Shown: in pieces, positions 51,964 through 60,127 of the stretch
Layout of the letters: every line of letters starts with the position of its first letter
Numbering within the stretch: the first letter of the stretch is position 1
NCBI GenBank assembly: GCA_046154965.1
Contig: JBJXDY010000113.1
Span: 1 to 64,000 of the forward strand
Source of the DNA: DATKFM01 sp046154965
Lineage (GTDB): Bacteria > Pseudomonadota > Alphaproteobacteria > Dongiales > Dongiaceae
Direction of reading: 5' to 3'
Length of the DNA stretch: 64,000 bases
The notes under the pieces: generated by a model
The model's input: only the letters and a program-made list of their open reading frames with translations
The model's database searches: none
Told to the model about the DNA's origin: nothing
Translations under genes and position numbers: made by a program

Positions 51964-52247
51964 CGCATTATCCGCTCAACAAGAAAAGCCACGCCGCCCG
52001 GATTAGGCGCACCGGGCCCGGACCGAGAGGAGGGCTCTGAATAAAAAACACTACGCCTCCTGTTTGTTGCGGTCAACAATCCGTTCCCGAAATGTTTCCC
52101 CAGCAAACTCCCATCCGGCAGAAACATGACCCATTGAAAAACAGCATTTTTCCCGATTCATCCACAGCATTACCGGGATTTATCCGGCCCAATTCACAAC
52201 CGCCGACGCTTGCCCACAGGATTACCCACAAGTGTTGCCAAAGATGG
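51964..52247. promoter_or_regulatory. nrdJ upstream region with DnaA-box-like cluster
   Basis: Three 9-mers close to the DnaA box TTATCCACA lie on the plus strand within 73 bp: TCATCCACA at 52158-52166, TTGCCCACA at 52210-52218 and TTACCCACA at 52222-52230. A weaker TTATCCGGC lies at 52180-52188. The interval is AT-rich compared with its surroundings. DnaA control of RNR genes is known in other bacteria, so cell-cycle-linked control of nrdJ is plausible. Confidence 0.5.
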
Positions 52248-52964
52248 TTAACGAATTGCGGTACCCGCCAGCCGGTCCGCCGCGGTTTCGATCGCCGCTT
52301 CCAACTCGGCCATGAAAATCCGGCGATCCAGCCCGGGTGCAATGGGTGGCAGGAATTCCACCATGATCCGCCCCGGCAGCTTGTGGAAGCTCTTGCGGCC
52401 CCAGAACAGGCCGGAATTGAGCGCCACCGGCACCACCGGCAGGCCGAGGGCGCCATAGAGCGCCGCGGCCCCCGGCTGATAGGGGCGGCGGTGGCCCGGC
52501 GCCACGCGGGTGCCCTCGGGAAAGATCAGGATTGGGCGGCCCGCGGCCGCCCGGTCCCGCGCATCGGCGGCCAAGCGCTTGAGCGCCGTGGCCCGGCCCT
52601 TGCGGTCGACCGGGATCATTCGGCACTTGCGCATGTACCAGCCGAACAGCGGCAGGTTCAGCAGTTCCTTCTTCAGGACGATGGCCGGCCGCTCCAGCAG
52701 CAGGGCGAAGATCAGCGTGTCCCAGGCAGACTGGTGCTTCACTGCATAGAGCGCCGCTCCCGGCAGCCGGTGGGCGAGGCCGCGCACCTCATGGGTCAGG
52801 CCGACGAAGATGCGCAGCAGCAGCACCGTGCCGCAGACCCAGATGCGCCCCAGTTCCCACACCACGCCAACCGGCAGCAGCAGCGCCGGCAGCGACAGCA
52901 GGAACATGACCGATGTCCAGAGATAGAAGGCGGCATTGAACAGCAGCGAGCGGATGAAGATCAT
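52248..52964 (-). CDS. plsC: 1-acyl-sn-glycerol-3-phosphate acyltransferase (PlsC family)
   Basis: A 238-residue membrane-associated acyltransferase. Catalytic motif I is KHQSAWD (His-x4-Asp) near residues 76-82, motif III FPEGTR near 150-155, and a V/IPVDRKG segment lies between. N-terminal hydrophobic helices anchor it in the inner membrane. It transfers an acyl group to lysophosphatidic acid to make phosphatidic acid. It follows ydcF by 24 nt in the leftward cluster ftsE-ftsX-ydcF-plsC. Confidence 0.93.
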   Translation of the reverse strand: MIFIRSLLFNAAFYLWTSVMFLLSLPALLLPVGVVWELGRIWVCGTVLLLRIFVGLTHEVRGLAHRLPGAALYAVKHQSAWDTLIFALLLERPAIVLKKELLNLPLFGWYMRKCRMIPVDRKGRATALKRLAADARDRAAAGRPILIFPEGTRVAPGHRRPYQPGAAALYGALGLPVVPVALNSGLFWGRKSFHKLPGRIMVEFLPPIAPGLDRRIFMAELEAAIETAADRLAGTAIR

Positions 52965-52988
52965 TCGGTCTGCCTTGCGGTGATGAAT

Positions 52989-53666
52989 TCAGTTCGAGCC
53001 GTTCAGGAGTCCGCCCAGGCGGATGCGCAGCGTCGCCAGAAGGAATTTATGATATTCGCGGATGATCAGGCTGGTGGTGCCCGGCCAGAGATACCATTGG
53101 TCGCGCTTCACGGTCTCCGGAAACACCGGGTGCGGCAGGATCTTCGCCTCGGGCATCGCCGCGTGGAACTCCAGCAGGCTGCGCGGCATGTGATAATCGG
53201 CGGTCACCAGCCGCAGGGAATGCAGGTCGCGTTCTTGCATCCAGCGGGCGCTTTCCCGCGCATTGCCGGTGGTATCGCCCGCCTCATAGCCGACGGTGAT
53301 GCAGCAGGCAATCTCCGCCGCCGACGGCCGCAGATCCGCCGCGAGATCCGCTGTTTGCAGCAGGGCCGGAATATCGGCGTCGGCATGGACGCCCGAAATC
53401 AGCAGCTGCTTGCCCTCGCCCCTGGCCAGCAGCTGCAGTCCTTCTTTCAGGCGGTCGCTGCCGCCGGTGAGCACGACGATCGCGTCGGCCTCCGTCCGGT
53501 CGTCGCTCGGCCGCGTGGGAATAGTTTCGGCGAACAGCACCAGCCCCAAGAGCCAGGCGATGGCGGCGGCGAACAGCGGAATGCCGGCGCGAATCAGCCA
53601 GCGGCCCCGGCGCCGCGGCCCGGCAAAGCGGCGGCGGGTGCCGAAGATGCGCTTCTTGCGGCTCAT
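52989..53666 (-). CDS. YdcF family protein (DUF218)
   Basis: A 225-residue protein with a basic N-terminus, a transmembrane helix (AGIPLFAAAIAWLLGLVLFAE, about 27-47) and a DUF218 domain. The domain phrases DAIVVLTGGSDRLKEGLQLLARGEGKQLLISGV and TRESARWMQER-type segments (here NARESARWMQERDLHSLRLVTADYHMPRSLLEF) are diagnostic. Homologues include ElyC/SanA-like envelope factors. It is placed between ftsX and plsC, a conserved alphaproteobacterial order. The biochemical activity is not established. Confidence 0.92.
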   Translation of the reverse strand: MSRKKRIFGTRRRFAGPRRRGRWLIRAGIPLFAAAIAWLLGLVLFAETIPTRPSDDRTEADAIVVLTGGSDRLKEGLQLLARGEGKQLLISGVHADADIPALLQTADLAADLRPSAAEIACCITVGYEAGDTTGNARESARWMQERDLHSLRLVTADYHMPRSLLEFHAAMPEAKILPHPVFPETVKRDQWYLWPGTTSLIIREYHKFLLATLRIRLGGLLNGSN

Positions 53667-53766
53667 GATACCGCGAACTTCGGAATCCAGCGAAGGTCCC
53701 GGCCGGGCGCTAGCGGAGTCGGGATCGGCGTTCCCAGCGTTCCCGCGGGGGTATCCGCCGCCAACG

Positions 53767-54642
53767 TCACGGTTCGCGCCCCAGGAGGATCAGCACGGTC
53801 GCCTGCGCCGTGAACATGGCAACGACGGCCAGCGCGACCGGCACCGCCGCCACCGCCAGCCAGTCGGCGGTCGACAGCGCCAGGGATGGCAACAGGCCGC
53901 TGCCGCCGCCGCTCAGCCAGCGCTGCAGGCCCAGCCAGGTTCCCGCGGCCAGCGCCGCGCCCACCGCGCCGCCGGCCAGGCCGAGCCGCAGGGCGTGGAA
54001 CAGGAACTGGCGGGCGATGTAGGTATCCTGGGCGCCGACCAGATGCACGATCTCGATCACCCGCCGGTGGATCGCGAGGCCGGTGCGGGTGACAAAGATC
54101 ACCGTCGACACCGATGTTAGCGCGATCAGCGACAGCACGATCAGCGCCAGAACCTTCATCGAATTGCTGAAGGCCAGAAGATCGCCATTCCAGTTCGCAT
54201 GATCGTCGACCCGGATCGCGGGATCGATGGCGACCAGATCGACCGAGACTTTCGCCAGGTCGACCGCCTTGCCGGCCTCGACGACGATGAGATCGGGCAG
54301 CGCGATATCGTCAGGCAGTTCGATGCCGCCGAGCCAGGGCTGCAGCAGCGCCGCCTTCTCGCTGTCTCCCACCAGCTTCACGGCGGTGACGCCGTCGATC
54401 TTCGACAGCAAGCCGGTGATGTCCCGCAGCTTCGCCTCCTTCTCGCCGGAGGGCGGCGAGGGCGGCAACTCGACGGTGAAGCGGCCCGCCAGCTCCGCAT
54501 GCCAGCGCTCGGCCAGATTATCCGCCGACAGCGCCGCGGCCACGGCCAGTGCCGCGAGATAAACCATGCAGCCGATGATCCAGGGCAGGAAGCGCGCGGA
54601 GGCATCGCCCGCGAGCGGCAGGTCGGACCGGAACAGCCGCAT
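53767..54642 (-). CDS. ftsX: Cell division ABC transporter permease-like protein FtsX
   Basis: A 291-residue inner-membrane protein with four transmembrane helices: one near residues 22-42, and three in the C-terminal half (LIVLSLIALTSVSTVIFVTR; LGLAGGAVGAALAAGTWLGL; the last near the C-terminus). The periplasmic loop between helices 1 and 2 is about 130 residues. Family phrases IHRRVIEIVHLVGAQDTYIARQFLFHALRLGLAG match FtsX. With FtsE it transmits ATP-dependent changes to periplasmic peptidoglycan hydrolase activators at the division site. It starts 1 nt after ftsE ends. Confidence 0.94.
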   Translation of the reverse strand: MRLFRSDLPLAGDASARFLPWIIGCMVYLAALAVAAALSADNLAERWHAELAGRFTVELPPSPPSGEKEAKLRDITGLLSKIDGVTAVKLVGDSEKAALLQPWLGGIELPDDIALPDLIVVEAGKAVDLAKVSVDLVAIDPAIRVDDHANWNGDLLAFSNSMKVLALIVLSLIALTSVSTVIFVTRTGLAIHRRVIEIVHLVGAQDTYIARQFLFHALRLGLAGGAVGAALAAGTWLGLQRWLSGGGSGLLPSLALSTADWLAVAAVPVALAVVAMFTAQATVLILLGREP

Positions 54643-54643
54643 C

Positions 54644-55321
54644 CTAGGCGGCCTCGGAGCGCTGCGGGATCAGCCGCACATTGCCCTGCTCGATCCGCAG
54701 CTGGCGGTGGGAGAATTGCTGCACCAGGCGCTCGCTGTGGGTGGCGACGACGATCGTCGTGCCTACCTTGTTCAATTCGCCGAACAGATACATCAGCCGC
54801 ACGGCGATGGCGTCGTCGAGATTGCCGGTGGGCTCATCGGCGAGCAACAGGCTCGGCCGCGTGATGACGGCGCGGGCGATGGCGACGCGCTGCTGCTGTC
54901 CGCCCGACAACGTGGCCGGCAGCGCATCCACATGCTCGGCCAGCCCGACCCATCGCAGCAGCTCGGTCACATGGTCGCGGATCTTGTTCTCGGCCACGCC
55001 GGCGACGCGCAGCGGCAGCGCCACGTTGTCCAGCGCCGATAGATGGGGCAGCAGGCGGAAGTCCTGGAACACCACGCCGACGCGGCGGCGCAGCAGCGGC
55101 CGGTCATGGCGCTTGAGCCGATCGACCTCCTGGCCGAACAGATTGACGCGGCCGCTGGTCGGCTTCTGCGCCAGATACATCATGCGCAACAGCGACGACT
55201 TGCCGGCGCCGCTGGCGCCGACGATGAAATGGAACGAACCCGGCGCCAGCGTGAAGGAAACCTGCTGCAGGATCGCGGGGCCGTCGCCGTAACGAAGATT
55301 TACATTTTCAAATAGAACCAA
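54644..55321 (-). CDS. ftsE: Cell division ATP-binding protein FtsE
   Basis: A 225-residue ABC ATPase. Walker A GASGAGKSSLLRMMYLAQKP is near residues 36-55, signature LSGGQQQRVAIARAV near 137-151, and Walker B LLLADEPTGNLD near 157-168. The family phrase VNLFGQEVDRLKRHDRPLLRRRVGVVFQDFRLLPHLSALDNVALPLRV is characteristic of FtsE. It partners FtsX in cell division. It diverges from the zinc-ribbon gene across a 172-nt gap. Confidence 0.96.
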   Translation of the reverse strand: MVLFENVNLRYGDGPAILQQVSFTLAPGSFHFIVGASGAGKSSLLRMMYLAQKPTSGRVNLFGQEVDRLKRHDRPLLRRRVGVVFQDFRLLPHLSALDNVALPLRVAGVAENKIRDHVTELLRWVGLAEHVDALPATLSGGQQQRVAIARAVITRPSLLLADEPTGNLDDAIAVRLMYLFGELNKVGTTIVVATHSERLVQQFSHRQLRIEQGNVRLIPQRSEAA

Positions 55322-55493
55322 GGTGGCTGTTCCCGGTTGCCGCGACCGTCAAAACTGTGGCCGGAGAATGACATATGCGAGTCCGGCCCGTCCAGAAGGC
55401 ACCGGCAACGGCTTGGCAGCAGTGGGAAAACTTGCGCGGGCCGCGACTCAGCGATACACCGGGGCTGGCAAGAATGACAGCCATGGCGCCTAG

Positions 55494-56156
55494 ATGATCG
55501 TTTCTTGCTCGGCATGCAAGACGCGCTACCTGATCGATGCGACCGTCCTCGGAGAGGCCGGCCGGGTCGTGCGTTGCGCGAAATGCCGTCACAGCTGGAT
55601 GCAGACGCCGCCGGCGGATCAGCCGCGGCGAATCGATGTCGCGCCGCCGCCGCCGCCCGGTTTGCCGCCGGCGCCGAACTTCGGTCTGCCGGTGCGCTAT
55701 CAGCCGCGCCGCCGCCGCTGGCCGGTGGCGGCCGTCGCTGCTGCAATCGCCGGCCTGATCGTCGGCACCGGTGTCGGCTATTTCGGCCGGGAGAAGATCA
55801 TGGACACTTGGCCGTCGACCAAGCGCGTTTACGAATTGATCGGCGAGATCATCGGCTTTCCCACCTCGACACTCGAGGTTCAGGATGTGCGCCTGGTGGA
55901 GCAGCCGCTGGCGGGCCTCACGGTGCTCGTGCTCGAGGGCAAGATCGTCAATAACACCGATATGCCGCAGCAGCTGCCCGGCCTGCGCGCCAGCCTATTG
56001 GACGCGGATAAGCGCAGCCTTTTCGATTGGACCTTCGCGGTCGATCAGGATGTGGTCGGCCCCGGCGAGATCGTCCGCTTTCGCACGGAAGCGATCAATC
56101 CGCCGGAAGCGTTCGAACGTTCCCGGGTCACCTTCGTCGGCAGCGGGCTGCAGTAG
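55494..56156 (+). CDS. MJ0042-type zinc-ribbon membrane protein
   Basis: A 220-residue protein. The N-terminal MJ0042 zinc ribbon has two CxxC pairs (CSACKTRYLID... and CAKCRHSWMQ) in the first 35 residues. A proline-rich linker follows, then one transmembrane helix (VAAVAAAIAGLIVGTGVGYFGR, about 79-100) and a C-terminal extracytoplasmic DUF3426-like domain (EGKIVNNTDMPQQLPGLRASLLDADKRSLFDWTFAVDQDVVGPGEIVRFRTEAINPP). Such proteins are conserved in alphaproteobacteria next to ftsEX; a sensory or scaffolding role is speculative. It is followed 6 nt later by the converging DUF4175 gene. Confidence 0.9.
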   Translation: MIVSCSACKTRYLIDATVLGEAGRVVRCAKCRHSWMQTPPADQPRRIDVAPPPPPGLPPAPNFGLPVRYQPRRRRWPVAAVAAAIAGLIVGTGVGYFGREKIMDTWPSTKRVYELIGEIIGFPTSTLEVQDVRLVEQPLAGLTVLVLEGKIVNNTDMPQQLPGLRASLLDADKRSLFDWTFAVDQDVVGPGEIVRFRTEAINPPEAFERSRVTFVGSGLQ

Positions 56157-56162
56157 CTGCGG

Positions 56163-58727
56163 CTAGAACTGCTTGAGCAGGCGGTCGATGTACTCGCGCT
56201 CGAGCTTCGGCCGGGAACGTTCGCTGGCGCGCCGGCGCAGCTCTTCAAGGATTTCCTGCGCCCGCTGCATGTCGGGCTGATCCGGTATCTCCACATTGCC
56301 GAGGAAATCGTCCATGCCGTTGCCGTCGCGGTCGAGCGGATCGTCGCCGAGGCCGGTCTGATTGCGCGGATCCTGTCCCGGCTGACCATTCAAGGCCTGC
56401 GCCATGGCATTGGTCATCTCCTGCATCGCCTGTTGCAGGTCGGTCAGCGCCTGGGATTGCGGCTGCAGCGCGTCCTGCGGCCGGCCCTCTCCCAGGGCCT
56501 TTGAGGATTCCCGCATGTTGCCCTCGGCGCGGCCGAGCGACGGCGGCACATCGCCGAACATGTCGGCATAGTCGCGCATCATCTGGCCCGTTGCATTCCG
56601 CAGCGCCTCCTGCTGCTGCGCCCGCTGGGCGGCGCCCGGCATCTGCTGATCGCCTTCCTGCTGCTGCTGCGCGTCGCGGAAGGTCTGATCCATCATCTCC
56701 TGCTGCCGGTCGATCAGCTGATCCATGTCCTCCAGCATCTGCATGGCTTTTTCCATGTCAGGGCTCATCTCGCCGGCCATCTGCTGGGTCTGCAGGCTCT
56801 CCAGCATCTGCTGCATCTGCGCCAGCAGATCGCGGGCCGCGTCGCGGTTGCCCGACTTCGCCAGATCGCGGGCGCGCTCGAGCATCTTCTGCAGATCGTC
56901 GCGCCGCATCTCCACCGTGTTGGAATTCATCTGCGGCCGCGAGCGCGGGCCGCGCGGCTCCCGGTCCATCTTTTCCTTCAGGGCGTCGACATAGCGGTCC
57001 ATCGCCTCCTGAAGCTCGTCCATCAGCTTCTGCACTTCCTCGTCCGGAGCATTGTCGGCCAGCGCCTTCTGCAAGGCGTCCTGCAGCGCGCGCAGCTGCT
57101 TCTCCGCCATGGCGAACTCGCCTTCCTCGATGCGCAGCGCCAGATCCCACAGCAGATCGACGACGCTCTGCAGTTCGTCCTCGCGCTCCCCCGCCGTGAT
57201 CATCTGCGAATTGGCCGCGATGGCCAGGCGGTCGATGGCAACTTCGAATGCCAGCACGGCGATCAGGTCGTCGTTGTAGAGTTGCGGCTGGGCGCCGATG
57301 CTATAGAGGCGCCGCGCGACTCTTTCCGCTTCCGCCGGCGCGTTCATCAGATGCTTGCGCTGTTCGGCAACCGCCGCCGCCACCGGGTGATTGAACAGTC
57401 GCTCCGGCAGCGTGGCCTTGACCCAGACGCTGCGGCCGGTCTGGCCCAGGGCATCGGCGGCGGAAAGCTGGATCTCGACCGGCAGGCCGGCCCAGGGATG
57501 GGGCGTCAGGTCATGGAAGCTCGCCTGCTGCGCCTTCTTCGGATCGATGCCCGGCAGCGGCAGCCGCAGGTCGATCTGCGCGATGTTGCCCGGGCCTTTC
57601 TGCTTGTCGGCGCGGCGGATGATCGCGTTCGCCGACTGGATCCCGTAGTCGTCGGCGGCCTTGTAGATCAGCCGCAGCGCGAAGCGCTCGCTGGCGCCCG
57701 GCGGTGCGCCGAATTCGATGGAGGGCGCGTTGTCGGGCACGATGACGACGGGCCAGACGGCGATCTCCGTATCTTCGACGGTGACGCCGAGCCGCGTGCC
57801 GGTCTTGATCTCCCCCTTGCCCTGGAAGGTGCCGGGCTCCAGCGGCTCGAAGGGAACCCTGCCGTCGCCCAGCAGCAGGGCCGGCGTTTCCGACAGGCCC
57901 TGGATCTGCGCCAGCACGAGGCTGCCGGTGGGAACGCGGATTTCCGCAGCCGCGGCCTGCGCTGCATTTTCCGGTTCCTCGACCGAGGGGCGCTTTTCCA
58001 GGAACAGCGGCGCCACATTGGTGTAGGCCGGCGGCGTGATCGACAGCGTCACGGTCACGCCATCGCCGAAATCGAAGCCGGAAAGGGTCGGCACGAACGA
58101 CCGCGTGATCCGCTCCGGCGCGTCCTTCCAGCCGACGATCAATGCCACGATCAGCAGCAGGCCGAGGATCGCGCGCAGGGCGAACGGATCCTTCGCCACG
58201 ATGTTCGGATGCGGCGCGCCGATGCGCAGATTGCCGATCTCCGATTTGGCGCGGCGCCGGTAGAAGTCCCACAGCGCGGCGGCCTCGGGATCGGTGTTGC
58301 CGGTGGCCAGCCTGTCCTCGATCCGGGTCAGCGGCCGGTGCTCCAGTTCGTTCACCTGCTCGAGGCGGCGGATGGCCTCATGCCGGCTCGGCCGCCTCAG
58401 CCCGGGGATCAGCCAGCCGACGGCGTAAGTGAAAGCCAGGCCGAAGCCGATCAGGATGAGGAGATGCAGCCAGCCATTGAGGGCCGGGAGCAGCGAGAAC
58501 AGCGAGACGATCAGGAAGGTCGCGACGACGCAGAGCGCGGGCCACAGGCAGAACCAGACGCGCTCCCACCACAGCGCCAGGCGGGCGCCGTAGATGCGGT
58601 ACCCCGGCGACAGGCTATCGGCCGCGGGGCGGTCCTGCGATGTCTGCCGATGGTCTATCGGAGCGCTCCATTTACTTCTTGGCCGTGCCGCCGGCGGCAA
58701 ACCAGCCCGGCAAGCGATCCCGGCCAA
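56163..58727 (-). CDS. TIGR02302/DUF4175 family membrane protein
   Basis: About 854 residues from TTG 58727, which overlaps the 3' end of lysA by 56 nt; no ATG lies in frame nearby, so a slightly later start is possible. Two transmembrane helices (about 50-100) precede a large extracytoplasmic region. The C-terminal third is Gln/Met-rich and probably coiled-coil (for example RELLAQMQQMLESLQTQQM-like stretches and DQLIDRQQEMMDQTF). The family is restricted to alphaproteobacteria and its function is unknown. It is encoded immediately downstream of lysA on the same strand. Confidence 0.88.
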   Translation of the reverse strand: MAGIACRAGLPPAARPRSKWSAPIDHRQTSQDRPAADSLSPGYRIYGARLALWWERVWFCLWPALCVVATFLIVSLFSLLPALNGWLHLLILIGFGLAFTYAVGWLIPGLRRPSRHEAIRRLEQVNELEHRPLTRIEDRLATGNTDPEAAALWDFYRRRAKSEIGNLRIGAPHPNIVAKDPFALRAILGLLLIVALIVGWKDAPERITRSFVPTLSGFDFGDGVTVTLSITPPAYTNVAPLFLEKRPSVEEPENAAQAAAAEIRVPTGSLVLAQIQGLSETPALLLGDGRVPFEPLEPGTFQGKGEIKTGTRLGVTVEDTEIAVWPVVIVPDNAPSIEFGAPPGASERFALRLIYKAADDYGIQSANAIIRRADKQKGPGNIAQIDLRLPLPGIDPKKAQQASFHDLTPHPWAGLPVEIQLSAADALGQTGRSVWVKATLPERLFNHPVAAAVAEQRKHLMNAPAEAERVARRLYSIGAQPQLYNDDLIAVLAFEVAIDRLAIAANSQMITAGEREDELQSVVDLLWDLALRIEEGEFAMAEKQLRALQDALQKALADNAPDEEVQKLMDELQEAMDRYVDALKEKMDREPRGPRSRPQMNSNTVEMRRDDLQKMLERARDLAKSGNRDAARDLLAQMQQMLESLQTQQMAGEMSPDMEKAMQMLEDMDQLIDRQQEMMDQTFRDAQQQQEGDQQMPGAAQRAQQQEALRNATGQMMRDYADMFGDVPPSLGRAEGNMRESSKALGEGRPQDALQPQSQALTDLQQAMQEMTNAMAQALNGQPGQDPRNQTGLGDDPLDRDGNGMDDFLGNVEIPDQPDMQRAQEILEELRRRASERSRPKLEREYIDRLLKQF

Positions 58728-59955
58728 TCATATCAGCATAGGTCGGCCGGGGGCGAACAATCGCAAATTCGTTACCGTTTACCATAACTTCCGGCGCCAG
58801 CGGCCGCAGGTTGTAGGACGAGGCCATGACGGCACCATAGGCGCCTGTCGAGAATATGGCGAGCAGATCGCCGGCCGCCAGGGGCGGCATCGGCCGTTGT
58901 TCGGCGAAAATATCGGTGCTCTCGCAGATCGGGCCGACGATATCCACTTTGCGGCTCTGGCCGTCGGGCGCGGCCTGCGTCACCGGCACGATATCGTGGT
59001 AGGCTTCGTAGAGCATGGGGCGAATCAGGTCGTTCATCGCCGCGTCTGTGATGACGAAGATGCGGTTCACCCCCGTCTTCACATAAGTCACCCGCGTGAC
59101 CAGGATGCCGGCATTGCCGATCAGCCGCCGCCCGGGCTCGAAGATGACGGGCAGGCCCAGGGGGCCCACGGTCTGCTCGACAATCGCCGCATATTCGGCA
59201 AGGGAGGGTGGATTCTCGCTTTCATAGGCGATGCCCAGGCCACCGCCGAGATCCAGGCGCTTCACCGGCAGGCCGCTCTGCATGAGTTCGGCGGCCATGG
59301 CGGCGAGCTTGCCAAATGCGGCGCGATAGGGCGACAGATCGGCGAGCTGCGAGCCGATATGCAGGGCGAGACCCACCGGCTCCAGGCCAGATGCCGCAGC
59401 GGCCTGGGCATAGGCGGTGGCGGCCTGGCTGAGTTCGATGCCGAATTTGTTCTCCGACTTGCCGGTGGAGATCTTGGCGTGGGTGCGGGCATCCACGTCG
59501 GGATTGAGCCGAAGCGCCACCGGCGCCCGCTTGTTCTTGCTGACGGCGACCTGGTTCAGCAGCTCCAGCTCCGGGATCGACTCGACGTTGAACTGCAGGA
59601 TGCCGACATCCAACGCCGCCGCCATTTCCGGTGCGGTCTTGCCGACGCCGGCGAAGACGATCTTGTCGGCGGGAACGCCGGCCGCCAGGGCGCAGTGCAT
59701 CTCGCCGGCCGACACCACATCGGCGCCCGCCCCCAAATCCAAGAGGGTGCGCATGACGGCTAGATTGTTGTTGGCCTTCAGCGAATAGCAGATCATATGC
59801 GGCAACTTGGCGAAGGCTGCATCGAAGGCGCGGTACTCGGCTTGCAGCGCCGCCGTGGAATAGCAATAGAACGGGGTGCCGACAGTTTCGGCGGCGCGCA
59901 CGACGGCGACGGCCTCAGCATACAGCTGGCCGTCCCGGTATTGGAATGCGCTCAT
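58672..59955 (-). CDS. lysA: Diaminopimelate decarboxylase
   Basis: A 427-residue fold-type III PLP enzyme that decarboxylates meso-diaminopimelate to lysine. Lys60 in MICYSLKANNN binds PLP. The HIGSQL segment (LHIGSQLADLSPY) and the glycine loop LDLGGGLGIAYE follow, and the active-site cysteine lies in GPICESTDIFAE near residue 345. Length and signatures are standard. Its start overlaps the stop of the upstream lipoprotein gene in ATGA, giving an argH-lipoprotein-lysA operon. Confidence 0.96.
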   Translation of the reverse strand: MSAFQYRDGQLYAEAVAVVRAAETVGTPFYCYSTAALQAEYRAFDAAFAKLPHMICYSLKANNNLAVMRTLLDLGAGADVVSAGEMHCALAAGVPADKIVFAGVGKTAPEMAAALDVGILQFNVESIPELELLNQVAVSKNKRAPVALRLNPDVDARTHAKISTGKSENKFGIELSQAATAYAQAAAASGLEPVGLALHIGSQLADLSPYRAAFGKLAAMAAELMQSGLPVKRLDLGGGLGIAYESENPPSLAEYAAIVEQTVGPLGLPVIFEPGRRLIGNAGILVTRVTYVKTGVNRIFVITDAAMNDLIRPMLYEAYHDIVPVTQAAPDGQSRKVDIVGPICESTDIFAEQRPMPPLAAGDLLAIFSTGAYGAVMASSYNLRPLAPEVMVNGNEFAIVRPRPTYADMIGRDRLPGWFAAGGTAKK

Positions 59956-60116
59956 AGGGAGTTGGGGTCCGGATACTGCCTGGGAAATTCGTCAGTCTTG
60001 CCATTTGGCAACTCGGGATCGCCTTTTTTGCCGCAGCCGGCCGGCAGCAGGGCCAAGGCGGCGATCAGCAGCAAGGCGCAGCGGCCCAGCCAGAGCTTGC
60101 GGTTCCTGTCGATCAT
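59952..60116 (-). CDS. Small lipoprotein of the YifL/LptM type
   Basis: A 54-residue gene too small for routine ORF lists. The sequence starts MIDRNRKLWLGRCALLLIAALALLPAGC, a lipoprotein signal with lipobox LPAG|C at Cys28, followed by GKKGDPELPNGKTDEFPRQYPDP. The CGKKGDPELP...FPRQYP pattern is exactly that of the tiny lipoprotein found between argH and lysA in many proteobacteria, and E. coli LptM (YifL) is related. GAGG lies upstream of the ATG, which is 11 nt after argH, and its stop overlaps lysA. Confidence 0.9.
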   Translation of the reverse strand: MIDRNRKLWLGRCALLLIAALALLPAGCGKKGDPELPNGKTDEFPRQYPDPNSL

Positions 60117-60127
60117 CGGTCTTGACC

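Noticed and set aside
49834..52044. Plus-strand open frame of 736 codons opposite nrdJ
   Set aside because: Antisense to a secure NrdJ; composition is His/Arg/Gln-rich as expected of a shadow frame.
51964..52247. Cobalamin riboswitch or NrdR boxes upstream of nrdJ
   Set aside because: Neither a B12-box-like sequence nor a pair of ACACTATATATAGTGT-like motifs is visible; ACACTA occurs once without a partner.
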